Assembly: GCA_014728085.1 (NCBI GenBank)
Contig: WJMF01000075.1
Coordinates: forward strand, 54,028 to 118,027
Length of the DNA: 64,000 nt
Origin: Candidatus Zhuqueibacterota bacterium
Lineage (GTDB): Bacteria > Zhuqueibacterota > Zhuqueibacteria > Residuimicrobiales > Oceaniaggregativiventaceae
Direction of reading: 5' to 3'
The position numbers were made by a program, and so were the translations under genes. Below the pieces are notes generated by a model that saw nothing but the letters and a program-made list of their open reading frames with translations, did no database searches and was not told the origin of the DNA. Numbering within the stretch: position 1 is the first letter of the stretch; each line of letters starts with the position of its first letter. This document shows, piece by piece, positions 18,594 to 28,861 of this stretch.

Positions 18594-19235
18594 ATGAGCT
18601 TGATAACAATTCTTGTTAAAGGTGGATTTATGATGATCCCCATCGCCCTGAGTTCGATGATTGCAATCGTGATTCTTGTTGAACGCTTGCTGGTTTTACG
18701 AAAAATAAAAATCAATACAGGCTCTTTTGTATTACAAGTAAAAAATTTACTGCTGAGAAAACGCATCAATGAAGCCATTATGCTGTGTAAACAAACCCCC
18801 GGGCCCATAGCAGCGATTACCAAAGCGGGATTAATAAAACGGGATCAGGGCAGAGAAGAAATAAAAGAGGCTATCGAGTCAAAAGCCCAATCACAGGTAT
18901 TTCATCTCGAACGCAACCTCGGCATTCTGGGAACCATTGCCAATATTGCTCCTCTGATGGGATTTTTGGGAACCGTTACCGGAATGATCCGGGCCTTTAT
19001 GGAAATTCAGGCCAGAGGGGGAAATGTGGATGCCGGCGTGCTGGCAGGCGGCATTTGGGAAGCATTGATTACGACTGCGGCCGGATTGACTGTTGGAATC
19101 CCGGCAACAATCTTTTACAATTGGATTCAAAATAAAGTCGAACTGTATGTTCATGAAATGCAGGACGGGTCCACCGAACTGCTGGATATGCTTTTACGAG
19201 GAGACGAGGATTATGAAGATAAAGACTATGCGTAA
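18594..19235 (+). CDS. MotA/TolQ/ExbB proton channel family protein
   Basis: GTIANIAPLMGFLGTVTGMIRAFMEI...GIWEALITTAAGLTVGIPATIFYNWI. Confidence 0.93.
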   Translation: MSLITILVKGGFMMIPIALSSMIAIVILVERLLVLRKIKINTGSFVLQVKNLLLRKRINEAIMLCKQTPGPIAAITKAGLIKRDQGREEIKEAIESKAQSQVFHLERNLGILGTIANIAPLMGFLGTVTGMIRAFMEIQARGGNVDAGVLAGGIWEALITTAAGLTVGIPATIFYNWIQNKVELYVHEMQDGSTELLDMLLRGDEDYEDKDYA

Positions 19236-19611
19236 AAGAATGGTGTCATTTTCACCCATTGGTTTAACGGATATCGTACTTTTGCTGCTGATTTTTTTCC
19301 TCCTGACCTCGTCGTTTGTCATCCAACCGGGGATCAAGGTTAAATTGCCCAAAGCCGCTTCGGGCCAGGTCGATGATTCAAATCAAATTTTCGTTACCAT
19401 TGTCAGTGAGAACCACGTTTACGTAAACCAAAAACAATTGGCAGTATCGGAGCTGGGCTCGCTGCTAAAAACGTTATTACTGGAAGATCCACAAAAAGTT
19501 GTGGTCATAAGAGCGGATAAAAATCTCGCTTTACAGGTTTTGATACGCGTGGTTGACATTGCCAAGCTGGCGGGGGCTGAAAAATTTATCATTGCAACAG
19601 AACAAGTCTAG
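19228..19611 (+). CDS. ExbD/TolR family protein
   Basis: VSFSPIGLTDIVLLLLIFFLLTSSFVIQPGIKVKLPKA...VVVIRADKNL; start chosen inside the longer ORF, 8-nt overlap with exbB stop. Confidence 0.9.
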   Translation: MRKRMVSFSPIGLTDIVLLLLIFFLLTSSFVIQPGIKVKLPKAASGQVDDSNQIFVTIVSENHVYVNQKQLAVSELGSLLKTLLLEDPQKVVVIRADKNLALQVLIRVVDIAKLAGAEKFIIATEQV

Positions 19612-19620
19612 GGATGTCGT

Positions 19621-20403
19621 ATGCCGGATTGGACAAAAAAACTATCAGAAATGCAACAGGCGTTCTTGTTATCAGTTGTTTTTCATCTTTTTCTATTTTT
19701 GATTTTTATGACACTGCGGGTGGGTATCGATTTAACGCGCACGGAATTCGCTGAAATGACTTTTCTGACTCGGGGTCAAACTCAAATTCCAAATCTTGGC
19801 CAAAACCCCTCCGATCTGAATAACCAAGCTGAAGAGGCGGTATCCGAAGAACCGGCATCGCATCAGACCACGCCTTCTGTTGACGCACCCGAAAGGCGTA
19901 TGCTGGAAGAGGAAGAATCCTTTATCCTGCCGAAACAGCAGGATAAACTTACTCCCTCCCGCGAGCCCCGGGCCCTTTCTTCTTCTGCCAATTATGGTCA
20001 GGACAATCGCCCGGAACCCCAATATCCCGGTCCTGATCATAAATCCAGCCCGCAAGCTATATCTATAAAGGATAAACCGACACCAGGGTTAGCGGAAAAA
20101 ACAGATGTTGCCGATAATCAGCAGTTTTATTCGATCGAAGGAGAGGCTGCAAATCGAAATGTAATTAGAAAAGTCATACCCTCCTATCCCCCGGATTTAC
20201 AAAAAGAAGCTGTTGTTCAGGTCCGTTTTTGGGTGCTGCCCAACGGCTCCGTAGGACAAATGATTCCGATAAAAAAAGGAGACCCACGACTCGAGGAAAT
20301 CACTCTGAAAGCGCTGAAGCAGTGGCGGTTTAACGAACTTTCTGCCGGGGCAGAGCAAAAAAATGTAGAAGGTGTTATCACCTTTCGCTACCAGCTTCGC
20401 TAA
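19621..20403 (+). CDS. TonB-type energy transducer
   Basis: N-terminal TM, proline-rich middle, TonB_C-like VIPSYPPDLQKEAVVQVRFWVLPNGSV...ALKQWRFNEL. Confidence 0.88.
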   Translation: MPDWTKKLSEMQQAFLLSVVFHLFLFLIFMTLRVGIDLTRTEFAEMTFLTRGQTQIPNLGQNPSDLNNQAEEAVSEEPASHQTTPSVDAPERRMLEEEESFILPKQQDKLTPSREPRALSSSANYGQDNRPEPQYPGPDHKSSPQAISIKDKPTPGLAEKTDVADNQQFYSIEGEAANRNVIRKVIPSYPPDLQKEAVVQVRFWVLPNGSVGQMIPIKKGDPRLEEITLKALKQWRFNELSAGAEQKNVEGVITFRYQLR

Positions 20404-20433
20404 GCCCCCTTTATTATATCTAAAATTCCAGCA

Positions 20434-21828
20434 TTATCCTGTTTTACGTTTCGTCAAGTGTTTTGCCATGCGGCTGATATTCTTGTCGTAAAATCGTATC
20501 TTATACTTTGCCTTCAAATCCGAAATAACGCTGCTCTCCAAAGCACGGGCTTTGTCCGAAACCAGCTGATTTTTGATCAGCTCCATAGCGCGATCTTTGG
20601 TAAAAAATTCAAATTTTTCAAAATTGTCGTTATAATAGCTTTCCATCTCTCTATCCGTCAATACAATCCGCGAATAAATCAATTCTTCCCGGCATTTCTC
20701 CCCCACCAAATGATCGCGAATAGACTGGATTTCCCGCCGGTAGGGGTCCTGCTTGTCCAGGCCCAATCGCAATGCCTCTCTGTACATGAGCTCCGGTGTC
20801 GCCATACGGATGCAAAAATCCTTAAACTTTACCCTGCCCTTCAACGCAGACTTTGTATACACGGGCATGCTGTTATACTGATGGACAAACGCCTGCACCG
20901 TCCACCCTCCCCCCTGCCACTGAATAAAAGGCTCGGATAATATTTCGGTGTCGATTTGCTTTAACAGAACCTCCTTCTTGCCGAGCTCTTCTCTGTAAGC
21001 GCGAGAAATATCATCAAAGTATTGTTCATCAATAGTAAGATTATATTTCTGATGCAGCCGGTGTAATGTTTTTTGTATATATTCTTGCTCTTTGGTCTGT
21101 AATAGTGTTTTTCGTAATCCTGCCGTCATTTCAGACAATGGAGCGGTCTGACGTTCGCGGCTATCCAGCAATTTAATGATATGATATCCATAAATGGTTT
21201 CAACAGGTTTGGAGACGTCGCCCTTTTCAAGATCAAAGGCAGCGGATTCAAAATCCATCTCAAATCGTCCACGGGTAAAATAATTTTGTATGATTCCACT
21301 ATCCGATGCTGTGGTAAAATCAGTGGAAAAATTTGCCGCCAGGGAAGCGAAGGATTCTCCTTTTTTTATCAACTCGTACAAAGAATCTGCGAGAGATTGT
21401 TGTTCGACCAAAATATGAGCAACCTTGATTTCCCTGTTCAAATCATCATGAAAAGCCTTAATTTCTTCGTCAGATACGGAAAATGAATCGGGTACCAATT
21501 TTTTAAATAATGGGCCCTTGCTGTGTGTTAACCGTTTCTTCTTCTCGAACTCGAGATTTTCTTTAATCTCCTTATTCAGATGCAGGTTCAAATCATAGCC
21601 TTCGGCCGTAAATAACATCTTCTCTACTTCTTTCTCCTCGAGAACCGCCTTGATCTGATCAGAGCTGAACACTTTATTCTGATTGAATTTGGATGAACGA
21701 ATAAATCGCTTTTCAAAAGAATCGGATCGCAATGTTTGCGGACCGACCTCGAGCAGTTTATACGGTCCTTTCTGACCACAGGATAAAACAATAACAAACA
21801 ACAAAAAAATTAAAAGACGTAATTTCAT
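20434..21828 (-). CDS. Peptidyl-prolyl cis-trans isomerase lipoprotein (parvulin/SurA-like)
   Basis: Lipobox FVIVLSC; rotamase block REIKVAHILVEQQSLADSLYELIKKGESFASLAANFS...GIIQNYFTRG. Confidence 0.88.
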   Translation of the reverse strand: MKLRLLIFLLFVIVLSCGQKGPYKLLEVGPQTLRSDSFEKRFIRSSKFNQNKVFSSDQIKAVLEEKEVEKMLFTAEGYDLNLHLNKEIKENLEFEKKKRLTHSKGPLFKKLVPDSFSVSDEEIKAFHDDLNREIKVAHILVEQQSLADSLYELIKKGESFASLAANFSTDFTTASDSGIIQNYFTRGRFEMDFESAAFDLEKGDVSKPVETIYGYHIIKLLDSRERQTAPLSEMTAGLRKTLLQTKEQEYIQKTLHRLHQKYNLTIDEQYFDDISRAYREELGKKEVLLKQIDTEILSEPFIQWQGGGWTVQAFVHQYNSMPVYTKSALKGRVKFKDFCIRMATPELMYREALRLGLDKQDPYRREIQSIRDHLVGEKCREELIYSRIVLTDREMESYYNDNFEKFEFFTKDRAMELIKNQLVSDKARALESSVISDLKAKYKIRFYDKNISRMAKHLTKRKTG

Positions 21829-22074
21829 AAATTTCTCCATTCTGTTTCAGCCATCGATGACAAATCAGACGTCCCCGGTTCTGAAAAATCACAAGGGTTT
21901 TCCTCTCATTGTCCAGCAGTAGGGTATGCTGAATTCTCGTTTATAATTATACCGGTTTGAATGTACAAAATTACAGGAAAAAAATAAATCCCAAATACAA
22001 ATGATTGCATAAGATAATAAATTTTCATAATTTCCCAGTTAAATAAAGTCACCAAAATACAAATCAGTTGAAAA

Positions 22075-22686
22075 ATGCCTCTGGTTCTTGGATTAATAAT
22101 TGGATTTATTGCGGCCGTACCGATTGGGGCGCTAAATGTGTTTGCGATCTCCCAAACCCTGAAACGCGATTTTATTCATGGCTATCTGGTCGGCATTACA
22201 GCATCTCTTCTCGATATACTCTATGCCTATTTTGCGCTGGTTGGATTTGCTCATGTTCTTGCAAATATCACCTATTTTATGCCGGTAATCCGAATTGTCG
22301 GCATCCTTTTACTGATAGGCATCAGCATACGCTTATGGTTTCAATCTCGAACTTATAAAAGTCCGGAACCGTCCGAGCGAATATCAATGACTGCACACAA
22401 GCCTGTTCTAACCGCTTTGCTTTTATACATGAGCAATCCAGTACTCCTTACATTTTGGATTGCAGTTGCCGGCACATTAACCGCCCATCATTGGGTGGAA
22501 TCGACACACCAAAGCGCCCTGCCATTTGCAATCGCCTGTGGCGTTGGTAGTGCGGTGTGGTATTGGCTATTGCTGCGTTATGTTGCCAGATACCATCACC
22601 AATTCTCCGAAAAAACGTTCAAGCGTATTCTGAAAATCATATCGATTTTGCTCTTTGTATTTGCTCTCCTTATTCTGATCACTTGA
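22075..22686 (+). CDS. LysE/RhtB-family translocator
   Basis: GLIIGFIAAVPIGALNVFAISQTLKRDFIHGYLVGITASLLDILYAYFA. Confidence 0.8.
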   Translation: MPLVLGLIIGFIAAVPIGALNVFAISQTLKRDFIHGYLVGITASLLDILYAYFALVGFAHVLANITYFMPVIRIVGILLLIGISIRLWFQSRTYKSPEPSERISMTAHKPVLTALLLYMSNPVLLTFWIAVAGTLTAHHWVESTHQSALPFAIACGVGSAVWYWLLLRYVARYHHQFSEKTFKRILKIISILLFVFALLILIT

Positions 22687-22717
22687 GCAGCACCGGACCG
22701 CGACCACAAGTATCATT

Positions 22718-23335
22718 CTATTGATTGAAACCATACTCGCATATCGTCCACATGGTTACCGTCCGGTTTCCGACCCGGGCCGGTTGATAAATATTTTTAT
22801 ACGCGGCGCGAACAGCGAGAGCGGCACAAGAATCATTGCTGGTGGTATTTTTTGATACCACGACATCGCTAACCCGTCCGCTGTTATCAACTTTGAGCAA
22901 TAAACGGACAATGCCGCTCACAGATGACTCTGAATATTTCGGTATGACCTGCATAACCGGAACCGGTGCCAGCGTATCGGAGTGACTGGTAAGACCGGAT
23001 CGTCCCCGGGGAGAATCTCCCCCCGGAAAATAATCACTCGGATCGATAACAGCATCGGTCGGCAGCTCAGGGTCTTCCGAAGCAACCGGAATTTTCGGTT
23101 TTACCGGTCTGACCGTACCACGCCGGATCATCTGCTCGGTCGCCGGAATAGACTGAACCACAATATCCAGCTCTATCGGCTGAAATGATAATGTCGGCGT
23201 TAAACGTCGCTTCGGCACAAGTTGAAAGAGAGATATCAGCCCCAGCAATGTAATGATACAAGCGCGGTAGAGGCGAAAACGGTACTGCGATTCCCGTCTC
23301 GATCCTTTTTCGTTTATTTTAACACTAAAATGCAA
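22718..23335 (-). CDS. TonB-family energy transducer (second in window)
   Basis: N-terminal TM, proline-rich linker, C-terminal VIPKYSESSVSGIVRLLLKVDNSGRVSDVVV. Confidence 0.75.
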   Translation of the reverse strand: MHFSVKINEKGSRRESQYRFRLYRACIITLLGLISLFQLVPKRRLTPTLSFQPIELDIVVQSIPATEQMIRRGTVRPVKPKIPVASEDPELPTDAVIDPSDYFPGGDSPRGRSGLTSHSDTLAPVPVMQVIPKYSESSVSGIVRLLLKVDNSGRVSDVVVSKNTTSNDSCAALAVRAAYKNIYQPARVGNRTVTMWTICEYGFNQ

Positions 23336-23351
23336 AATTTAAACCGTCATA

Positions 23352-24884
23352 TCATATATTAAATTTTATACCCTGTGCCAGAGGCAATTCCGGACTCCAG
23401 TTGATGGTATTGGTTTGACGACGCATGTATCCCTTCCAGGCATCTGAGCCCGATTCTCTGCCGCCACCTGTTTCTTTTTCACCGCCAAAAGCACCGCCAA
23501 TCTCGGCTCCGGAGGTACCGATGTTAACGTTGGCTATGCCGCAGTCCGATCCGGCATGAGAGAGAAAGGTCTCGACCTGGCGAATATTATTGCTGAAAAT
23601 TGCCGAGGACAATCCCTGTGGCACATCATTATGCAGTTGAATAGCATTTTCAATATTACCCTCATATCGAATCAAATAAAGAATCGGAGCAAAGGTTTCT
23701 TCCTGAACAATATCCCAGTGATTTTCGACCTCCACAATCGCCGGCACAACATAGCATCCCGATTCATATCCCTGACCGGAAAGAACCTGCCCGCCATAAA
23801 TGAGTTTACCTCCCTGCTTTTCCAGGGCTGTTAGTGCACTGGTAAACATTTCCACCGCTGCCCGGTCGATCAGAGGACCTACATGGTTTTCCTGATCGAG
23901 TGGATTCCCGATCTTCAAACCCTCATATGCCCCGAGTAACCCTCTTTTAAATCCTTCATAAACATCGCTATGGACAATGACACGACGCGTTGTGGTGCAT
24001 CTCTGGCCGGCGGTTCCGACCGCACCAAAAACGGCCGATGGCAGGGCCAGTTTGAGATCCGCATCCGGGGTGATAACGATTGCGTTGTTTCCACCCAGCT
24101 CCAATATCGTCCGTCCCAGTCGTTCACCTACAACCTTCGCTGTATGCTTGCCGACCCGTGTCGAACCGGTAACGGAGATAAGCGGTACGCGTTTGTCCCT
24201 GATCAAATTTTCACCAATAGTCGATCCCCGACCGATGATCAGGTTAAACAATCCCTCCGGCAGGTCATTCTCCCGAATAATATCCGTCAAAATATTCTGC
24301 ACCGCGATCGCTGTCAATGGGGTTTTTGAAGAGGGTTTCCATATCAAAACATCACCGCAGACCGCAGCAATCATGGCGTTCCAGGCCCATACAGCCACCG
24401 GAAAGTTAAACGCGGTGATAACCCCAACAGTTCCAAGAGGATGATATTGATCATACATGCGGTGGTTGACCCTTTCCGAATGCATGGTGAATCCATATAA
24501 TTGTCGCGACTGCCCGACGGCAAAATCGCAAATATCGATCATCTCCTGAACCTCTCCCCAGCCTTCCTGAAGAGATTTTCCCATCTCATAGGAAACCAGT
24601 TTGCCCAGAGGATCCTTATACGCCCGCAACGTTAAACCGATTTGTCGAACAACCTCGCCGCGTCTGGGCGCGGGGACCATACGCCAATCAGCAAACGCCT
24701 TTTGCGACCTCTTGATGATATGATCCAGATCCTGAGAACATGCCTGATAGACGGTTGCAATCTCTCTACCGTCCACAGGTGAAGTGACCAAAAGCTCACC
24801 TTCCTCTTTGCACTGTCCCCACTCCTGACCGGTAGAAGAACCAAAATTTTTTTTCCTGATTCCCAGCGTTTTTAAAAAATCCAC
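23352..24884 (-). CDS. Aldehyde dehydrogenase, ALDH7 (alpha-aminoadipic semialdehyde dehydrogenase-like)
   Basis: ITAFNFPVAVWAWN, GSTRVGKHTAKVV, LELGGNNAIVI, GTAGQRCTTTRR. Confidence 0.92.
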   Translation of the reverse strand: MDFLKTLGIRKKNFGSSTGQEWGQCKEEGELLVTSPVDGREIATVYQACSQDLDHIIKRSQKAFADWRMVPAPRRGEVVRQIGLTLRAYKDPLGKLVSYEMGKSLQEGWGEVQEMIDICDFAVGQSRQLYGFTMHSERVNHRMYDQYHPLGTVGVITAFNFPVAVWAWNAMIAAVCGDVLIWKPSSKTPLTAIAVQNILTDIIRENDLPEGLFNLIIGRGSTIGENLIRDKRVPLISVTGSTRVGKHTAKVVGERLGRTILELGGNNAIVITPDADLKLALPSAVFGAVGTAGQRCTTTRRVIVHSDVYEGFKRGLLGAYEGLKIGNPLDQENHVGPLIDRAAVEMFTSALTALEKQGGKLIYGGQVLSGQGYESGCYVVPAIVEVENHWDIVQEETFAPILYLIRYEGNIENAIQLHNDVPQGLSSAIFSNNIRQVETFLSHAGSDCGIANVNIGTSGAEIGGAFGGEKETGGGRESGSDAWKGYMRRQTNTINWSPELPLAQGIKFNI

Positions 24885-25242
24885 AGCTGACCTCCATTTT
24901 TTAGTTTAACAAAGCGCCAATTTCCGTGAAAATCTCAACCCGGTTTTGCAGTTGTAGATTAAAAAATTAAAAAATAAAAATCAATTCATTTCGCTCATTC
25001 CATAGAGAAGGATTTCTTTTACAATGAAAAATAATTTTGGATCATTTGTGTTGGATAATTCGGGCTGATCAGATGTGCATATTTTGGGACAAACAAACTA
25101 TGCCGCATCATCCGAACAGGGGATATCTGATTTCGGCAGGGAAAAATAAATACAGTTTAAACAAAGAAAAGCGGGCATGGTAAAACATTAGATCGTTGTT
25201 ACCCCGGACCAGGATTTGAGCACCAAATCATTACTAAAAAAA

Positions 25243-25893
25243 TCAAAGGTTCTGCCTGAAAAACCGGATAATATCCTGAAACGTTTGATAGGGAATACAA
25301 TCTATAGATTTTTCCCTGCAAACGGTTAACAAGTCTTTTTTGGCAAAAATAATATCCGCTTCTACAGCACCGCATATATCCGAATATCCATCCCCGATAT
25401 AGACAGAAACTTCATCGGTTTTGGTTTCACGTTTTACATGATATCCCTTACAGTTGGCACAGGAACCACAACCCAGCTCATAATAAGGAAAATCGACTTT
25501 TAAACGATTGCCGCCATTAAAAGACAACCGGTTGGATCGCACATCCAGGTCGGAAAAACCATGGCGTTCGAGAATAGGCTTGATATATGCATCCATTCCA
25601 TCGCTGACGATGTACATCGGAAGATCATGATCTCGGCAAAAATCGACAAAAGAAGAAAAAAAAGGATCAAGCTTTTGAGTTTTGGCAAATTTTTTCAAAT
25701 CTTCGCTGTTCATGCTGCTGATTTTGGCTTGTCGACGCCACATTTCCCGAGCGTCAAATTTCCCCTGGCGCCACTCTTCAACCAATTTCCACCAATGCTC
25801 AGCATTACCAAATTTGGTAAAAACAATATTACCAACATCATTCAAGGCGACAGTACCATCAAAATCGCAAAAAATTCTATATTTTCGTTTCAT
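25243..25893 (-). CDS. HAD phosphatase, MtnX-like
   Basis: FCDFDGTVALND; IVSDGMDAYI; CGSCANCK; YIGDGYSDICGA. Confidence 0.82.
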   Translation of the reverse strand: MKRKYRIFCDFDGTVALNDVGNIVFTKFGNAEHWWKLVEEWRQGKFDAREMWRRQAKISSMNSEDLKKFAKTQKLDPFFSSFVDFCRDHDLPMYIVSDGMDAYIKPILERHGFSDLDVRSNRLSFNGGNRLKVDFPYYELGCGSCANCKGYHVKRETKTDEVSVYIGDGYSDICGAVEADIIFAKKDLLTVCREKSIDCIPYQTFQDIIRFFRQNL

Positions 25894-25983
25894 GCTTGTA
25901 ACTTTTCTTCTATCCGATTTCGTATTTTGGGTTCAGGGTCCAAATTCACTCATTCCGGGTCCGGCAAGGCGCCAAAACCGGAT

Positions 25984-26018
25984 AATAAAAGAGCGCCTAT
26001 CCGGTCTGATAGGCGCTC
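25984..26018 (-). terminator. Intrinsic terminator after ppdK
   Basis: Minus strand GAGCGCCTATC-AGACCG-GATAGGCGCTC-TTTTATT. Confidence 0.85.
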
Positions 26019-26042
26019 CAGTTATGATTATGATTTCGGATA

Positions 26043-28763
26043 TTACTCTTCTTCAAGCACAGCCTGCGCAGCGGCCAATCGCGCAATCGGAACGCGATAA
26101 GGCGAACAACTGACATAATTCATACCCACCCGGTGACAAAACTTGACCGAACTGGGCTCACCGCCATGTTCGCCGCAAATCCCGACTTTGAGATCCGGAC
26201 TCGTGCTGCGACCCTTTTGGGTTCCCATTTCTACCAGTTGTCCGACACCAACCTGATCGAGAACCTGAAAAGGATCGTTTTTAAGGATATTTTTATCCAG
26301 GTATATCGGCAAAAAGCTGCCGGCATCATCACGGGAATAACCAAACGTCATCTGGGTCAGGTCATTGGTTCCAAAAGAGAAAAACTCCGCCGTTTCAGCG
26401 ATCTGATCAGCAGTAAGCGCAGCTCGCGGAATCTCGATCATGGTGCCGACGAGATACTCCAGCTCCTCGCCACGTTCCTCAAAGATATCTTTGGCCGTGG
26501 TGCGAATGATTTCATCCTGCATGACGAATTCTTCCTTTGTGCCAATAAGCGGAACCATAATTTCCGGTAAAACCTTAACGCCTTCCTTCTTGACATTGAG
26601 AGCGGCTTCGATAATGGCTCTTGCCTGCATTTCGGTGATCTCGGGATAGGTGTTGCCGAGTCGACACCCACGATGGCCGAGCATGGGATTAAACTCATCC
26701 AGGTCGTTCACCTTTTGTTTGACCTCGTCCACAGAAACGCCCATTTCCTTTGCCATTTCAGCCTGGTTTTCTTCTTCATGAGGTACGAACTCGTGCAGCG
26801 GCGGGTCCAGGAGCCGAATCGTAACGGGATATCCATCCATGGCTTTAAAGATACCTTCAAAATCGTCGCGCTGCATCGGTAACAGTTTGGCCAATGCCTT
26901 GCGACGACCTTCCTCATCGTTGGCAAGAATCATTTCCCGAACCGCCTTGATGCGATCACCTTCGAAAAACATGTGCTCGGTACGGCAGAGGCCTATACCC
27001 TTTGCGCCAAAATTTCTCGCCACAGTCGAGTCATTGGGGGTATCCGCATTGGTACGCACATGCATCTTTGTATATTTATCGCATAATTCCATCAATTTGG
27101 CAAAATTACCGGAGAGTTCAGGATCTTTGGTGCTGATCTTGCCTTCATAAATCGCACCGATCGAACCATTTAACGAAATCCAGTCCCCTTCCTTGAAGGT
27201 TTTGCCATCAACAGTAAACGAACGGTTGCGGTAATTGATTTTGATGGCGCCAACACCTGAAACACAGCATTTACCCATTCCGCGGGCAACAACTGCAGCA
27301 TGTGAAGTCATACCGCCACGGGCGGTAAGAATGCCATTGGCTGCATTCATACCGGCAAGGTCTTCAGGACTGGTTTCGATTCTAACGAGAATGACCTCTT
27401 CTCCTTTTGCTTTCCACTCTTCCGCCTCGTCAGCAAAGAAAACAATTCTTCCGGTCGCAGCACCAGGGGACGCAGGCAATCCCTTGGCAAGCATTTCTGC
27501 CGAATCCAGTGCATCATCATCAAAAACCGGGTGCAAAAGTTCATCCAGCCGGTTGGCATCAAATTGCTTCAGGGCAGATTTTTCATCGACCTTACCCTCA
27601 TCGAGCATTTCCATGGCGATTCGCAACATGGCCGCGCCGGTGCGTTTGCCGCTTCGAGTCTGCAGGAGCCATAATTTACCTTCCTGAATGGTGAATTCGA
27701 GATCCTGCATATCATTATAATGATCTTCCAGTTTTTGTTGTATTTCATCCAGCTCTTTATAAACACCGGGCATCGCTTCTTCGAGTGAGGGATACTTTGA
27801 TTTGCGCTCTTCATCGGAAATATCAGCAGACTGAGCCCAGCGACGAGAACCTTCAACGGTAATCTGCTGAGGTGTCCGGACACCGGCAACCACATCTTCA
27901 CCCTGCGCATCGATGAGGTATTCCCCGTTGAACAAATTTTCTCCGGTGGCAGCATCACGGGTAAAGGCCACTCCGGTTGCAGAGTGCTCTCCCATATTAC
28001 CATAAACCATGGCCTGTACATTCACTGCGGTTCCCCATTCACCAGGGATACCGTTCAACTTACGATAGACGATTGCACGCTCATTATTCCAACTGCCGAA
28101 AACAGCAGCAATGGAGCCCCAGAGTTGTTCCCAGGGATCCTCGGGAAAGGCTTTGCCCGTCACTCTTTTTACGGCTTGTTTAAACCGGGAAACAAGCTCT
28201 TTCAAATCCTCCGTGCTCAATTCGTTATCGTTTTCGACATCCTTTTGCTCTTTTAACCCTTCGATAATCTCTTCAAAGGGATCGATATCCTCTTTGCTTT
28301 CCGGTTTCATGCCCATAACGACATCACCGTACATTTGCACGAACCGGCGGTAAGAATCCCATGCGAATCTGGCATTACCGGTTTTTTTGGCCAACCCCTC
28401 AACAGCATTGTCATTCAGACCCAAATTCAACACCGTATCCATCATACCCGGCATGGAAACGCGGGCTCCTGATCGTACCGAGACCAGGCAAGGATTTTCG
28501 CGATCGCCGAATTTGGTTCCCATTATCTTTTCGATGTACCTGATCCCCTCTTCAATCTCGTTCTTAATCAAATCAAATGCCTTTTCCCTGCCCTGCTCAT
28601 TATATATGGTACACGCCTCAGTGGAAATCGTAAAGCCCGGGGGCACGGGAACACCGATACGATTCATCTCGGCCAGATTGGCACCCTTGCCGCCGAGCAA
28701 ATTTTTCATGTCCGCACTTCCTTCAGCTTTACCATCACCAAAGGTATAGACGTATTTTTCCAT
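26043..28763 (-). CDS. ppdK: Pyruvate, phosphate dikinase
   Basis: [60 protein letters not shown]-terminal PEP-binding [13 protein letters not shown]. Confidence 0.96.
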   Translation of the reverse strand: MEKYVYTFGDGKAEGSADMKNLLGGKGANLAEMNRIGVPVPPGFTISTEACTIYNEQGREKAFDLIKNEIEEGIRYIEKIMGTKFGDRENPCLVSVRSGARVSMPGMMDTVLNLGLNDNAVEGLAKKTGNARFAWDSYRRFVQMYGDVVMGMKPESKEDIDPFEEIIEGLKEQKDVENDNELSTEDLKELVSRFKQAVKRVTGKAFPEDPWEQLWGSIAAVFGSWNNERAIVYRKLNGIPGEWGTAVNVQAMVYGNMGEHSATGVAFTRDAATGENLFNGEYLIDAQGEDVVAGVRTPQQITVEGSRRWAQSADISDEERKSKYPSLEEAMPGVYKELDEIQQKLEDHYNDMQDLEFTIQEGKLWLLQTRSGKRTGAAMLRIAMEMLDEGKVDEKSALKQFDANRLDELLHPVFDDDALDSAEMLAKGLPASPGAATGRIVFFADEAEEWKAKGEEVILVRIETSPEDLAGMNAANGILTARGGMTSHAAVVARGMGKCCVSGVGAIKINYRNRSFTVDGKTFKEGDWISLNGSIGAIYEGKISTKDPELSGNFAKLMELCDKYTKMHVRTNADTPNDSTVARNFGAKGIGLCRTEHMFFEGDRIKAVREMILANDEEGRRKALAKLLPMQRDDFEGIFKAMDGYPVTIRLLDPPLHEFVPHEEENQAEMAKEMGVSVDEVKQKVNDLDEFNPMLGHRGCRLGNTYPEITEMQARAIIEAALNVKKEGVKVLPEIMVPLIGTKEEFVMQDEIIRTTAKDIFEERGEELEYLVGTMIEIPRAALTADQIAETAEFFSFGTNDLTQMTFGYSRDDAGSFLPIYLDKNILKNDPFQVLDQVGVGQLVEMGTQKGRSTSPDLKVGICGEHGGEPSSVKFCHRVGMNYVSCSPYRVPIARLAAAQAVLEEE

Positions 28764-28861
28764 TTTTCCTCCTTTATCGTAATAATTTTCGCATTTAAAA
28801 GTTAATAATATAAACAAAACTATTTTTAAAGTCAAATTAATTCAATGCTGCTGCGACGATA

